Shown here: positions 62,742-64,000 of the stretch, piece by piece
Position numbering within the stretch: the first letter of the stretch is position 1
Layout: every line of letters begins with the position of its first letter
NCBI GenBank assembly: GCA_020853575.1
Contig: JADYYP010000035.1
Coordinates: 1-64,000, forward strand
Reading direction: 5' to 3'
Source of the DNA: Planctomycetota bacterium
GTDB lineage: Bacteria > Planctomycetota > UBA1135 > GCA-002686595
Length of the DNA stretch: 64,000 nucleotides
The notes under the pieces: model-generated
The model's input: only the letters and a program-made list of their open reading frames with translations
Told to the model about the DNA's origin: nothing
Database searches by the model: none
Translations under genes and position numbers: made by a program

Positions 62742-64000
62742 TCAGTGCTGCTCGCCCGCGAGCGGCGCGCGGCGGCAATCGGGCTTGGTCAGCAAGAGCT
62801 GCACGTCACCCAGGACGCGCTCCTCGAATCCGCCCTCGCAGTAGCACAGGTAGAACTCCCACAGTCGCTGGAACTCGTCGGAGTAGCCCAACGCGCGCAC
62901 TTGCTCGCGCCGCGCGTCGAAGTTCGCGCGCCAAGCGCGCAGCGTGCGCGCATAGTGCGGACCGAGGTCGTCGAGGTGGAACAGACTGAAGTCCGTGCAG
63001 CGCTTCACGCGCTCGAGAATCGCGGACAGCGACGGAATGCAGGCCCCCGGAAACACGTGGCGTTGGATGAAGTCGACCGAGCGCAACGCCGCGTCGTAGT
63101 GTTGGTCGCGGATGGTGATCGACTGCAAGAGCATCGCGCCGTGCGGCTCGAGCAGCGTCGAGCACTTCGCGAAGTACGCGTCCAGCCAGCGTTCGCCGAC
63201 GGCCTCGATCATCTCCAGCGACACGAGCTTGTCGAAGCGACCCTCGAGATCGCGATAGTCGCGGCACACCACCGTCACCCGATCCGTCAATCCGGCGCGC
63301 GCGATGCGCTCGCTGGCGAACTCGAACTGGCGCCGCGAAATGGTGGTCGTCGTGACGCGACAGCCGTACTCGCGCGCGGCGTACAGCGCCATCCCGCCCC
63401 AACCGCTGCCGATCTCGAGCAAGTGATCGCTCGGGGAGAGCTGCAACTTGCGACAGATGCGCTCGAGCCGTGCGAGCTGCGCGTGCTCCAAGGACATGTC
63501 CGCACGCTCGTACAGCGCGCACGAGTACATCATGGTCTCGTCGAGAAGGAGCGCGTAGAACTCGTTGCCCAGGTCGTAGTGTGCGGCGATGTTCGCGCGC
63601 GAACCCGAGCGCGTGTTGTCGCGGCGCGCATGCGTCCAGCGCAGCAGTGCCGTGGCGAGCCGCGCCAAGCCTCCCTCGACGGCGCCCATCACCTCGCGAT
63701 TGCGCGCAAAGATGCGCGCGATGCCGACCAGGTCGTCGCAGTTCCACGCGCCCCGCACGTAGGCCTCTCCAGCGCCCACCGTTCCGCGCAACGCGACCTC
63801 CAAGTACAACGCCAGCTCGCGCACGTCGACCGTGACCTGCGGACCCACCGCTCCTCCGAAGCTGGCGTGCCCGAGCTGATCGCGGAACGTGAGTCGGCCC
63901 CAACGGAGCCGGGTGAGCCGCGCGAACAGGCGCTCGCGAGCCGCGCGGACGAGCCAGCGCGGTCGCGCGCGCCCTGCGTGCAGTGCGCTCCCACCGATCT
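62742..64000 (-). CDS. cfa: Cyclopropane-fatty-acyl-phospholipid synthase, 5' end cut by the window
   Basis: The visible part ends the protein. It shows AHYDLGNEFYALLLDETMMYSCA, the SAM site LLEIGSGWGGMALYAARE, TTTISRRQFEFASERI, LVSLEMIEAVGERW and FIQRHVFPGACIPS. These place it in the Cfa/mycolic-acid cyclopropane synthase family. In-frame codons continue to the right edge with family-like content (RLTRLRWGRLTFRDQLGHA), so the true start is beyond 64000. The enzyme adds a methylene group to unsaturated membrane lipids. Confidence 0.93.
   Translation of the reverse strand, partial: IGGSALHAGRARPRWLVRAARERLFARLTRLRWGRLTFRDQLGHASFGGAVGPQVTVDVRELALYLEVALRGTVGAGEAYVRGAWNCDDLVGIARIFARNREVMGAVEGGLARLATALLRWTHARRDNTRSGSRANIAAHYDLGNEFYALLLDETMMYSCALYERADMSLEHAQLARLERICRKLQLSPSDHLLEIGSGWGGMALYAAREYGCRVTTTTISRRQFEFASERIARAGLTDRVTVVCRDYRDLEGRFDKLVSLEMIEAVGERWLDAYFAKCSTLLEPHGAMLLQSITIRDQHYDAALRSVDFIQRHVFPGACIPSLSAILERVKRCTDFSLFHLDDLGPHYARTLRAWRANFDARREQVRALGYSDEFQRLWEFYLCYCEGGFEERVLGDVQLLLTKPDCRRAPLAGEQH

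Overview
The window is 64 kb of very GC-rich bacterial chromosome, roughly two thirds G+C or more. The lineage points to Planctomycetota (inference). Evidence: a 1738-residue protein joining FG-GAP repeats, a PVC-type dehydrogenase propeller, HEAT-like repeats, a CxxCH cytochrome module and a DUF1080 domain; an FG-GAP/ASPIC-UnbV protein paired with a TPR protein; a Cys-rich C-terminal domain shared by two secreted proteins; and a YHS-like lipoprotein. TamA/TamB-like proteins and many lipoprotein signals indicate a diderm envelope. I see no rRNA, tRNA, CRISPR array or complete prophage.

Layout. 1-254 looks like the end of a mobile element. 352-3884 (-) holds two secreted proteins, one with a (GA)12 tract at its signal peptide. 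4252-9682 (+) is sucA-sucB-lpd. 9739-24404 holds a HEAT/VWA protein, the YHS-like lipoprotein, the 1738-residue protein, a Dabb protein, a DMT transporter, a DinB-like protein, a lectin/PQQ-type secreted protein and an S9 peptidase. 24592-29141 (-) is an ABC ATPase plus an ABC permease fused to an M1 aminopeptidase. 29528-37101 holds a PAP2 lipoprotein, a periplasmic-type propeller protein, a B12-binding radical SAM enzyme, pdxA, and FlhB-C-like and FliK-like proteins. 37102-39766 (-) is an ECF sigma / zinc-finger anti-sigma / secreted protein operon. 40007-46403 holds queG, a small zinc ribbon, the TPR and FG-GAP pair, thiE and queA. 46877-51148 (-) is a regulatory cluster: a sigma-like protein with a Ser-Gly tract, a helical-repeat protein, and a GAF/AAA+ regulator without the sigma-54 contact motif. 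51439-64000 holds flotillin/NfeD, fabI, TamA/TamB-like proteins, corA, a rhomboid protease and a cyclopropane-fatty-acid synthase cut by the window edge.

How it fits together. Core metabolism (TCA E1/E2/E3, fabI, pdxA, thiE, queuosine enzymes) sits among envelope and secreted-protein genes. Minus-strand operons are tightly packed, with seven 4-bp start/stop overlaps. Several plus- and minus-strand genes lack a Shine-Dalgarno but carry a TANNNT hexamer 7-9 nt before the start, suggesting leaderless transcripts.

Most notable: (1) the (GA)12 tract separates a well-placed SD, start and signal peptide from the mature secreted protein by one reading frame, as in contingency loci; (2) the 46877-51148 regulatory cluster; (3) the isolated FlhB-C/FliK pair; (4) a candidate structured RNA at about 46790-46915.
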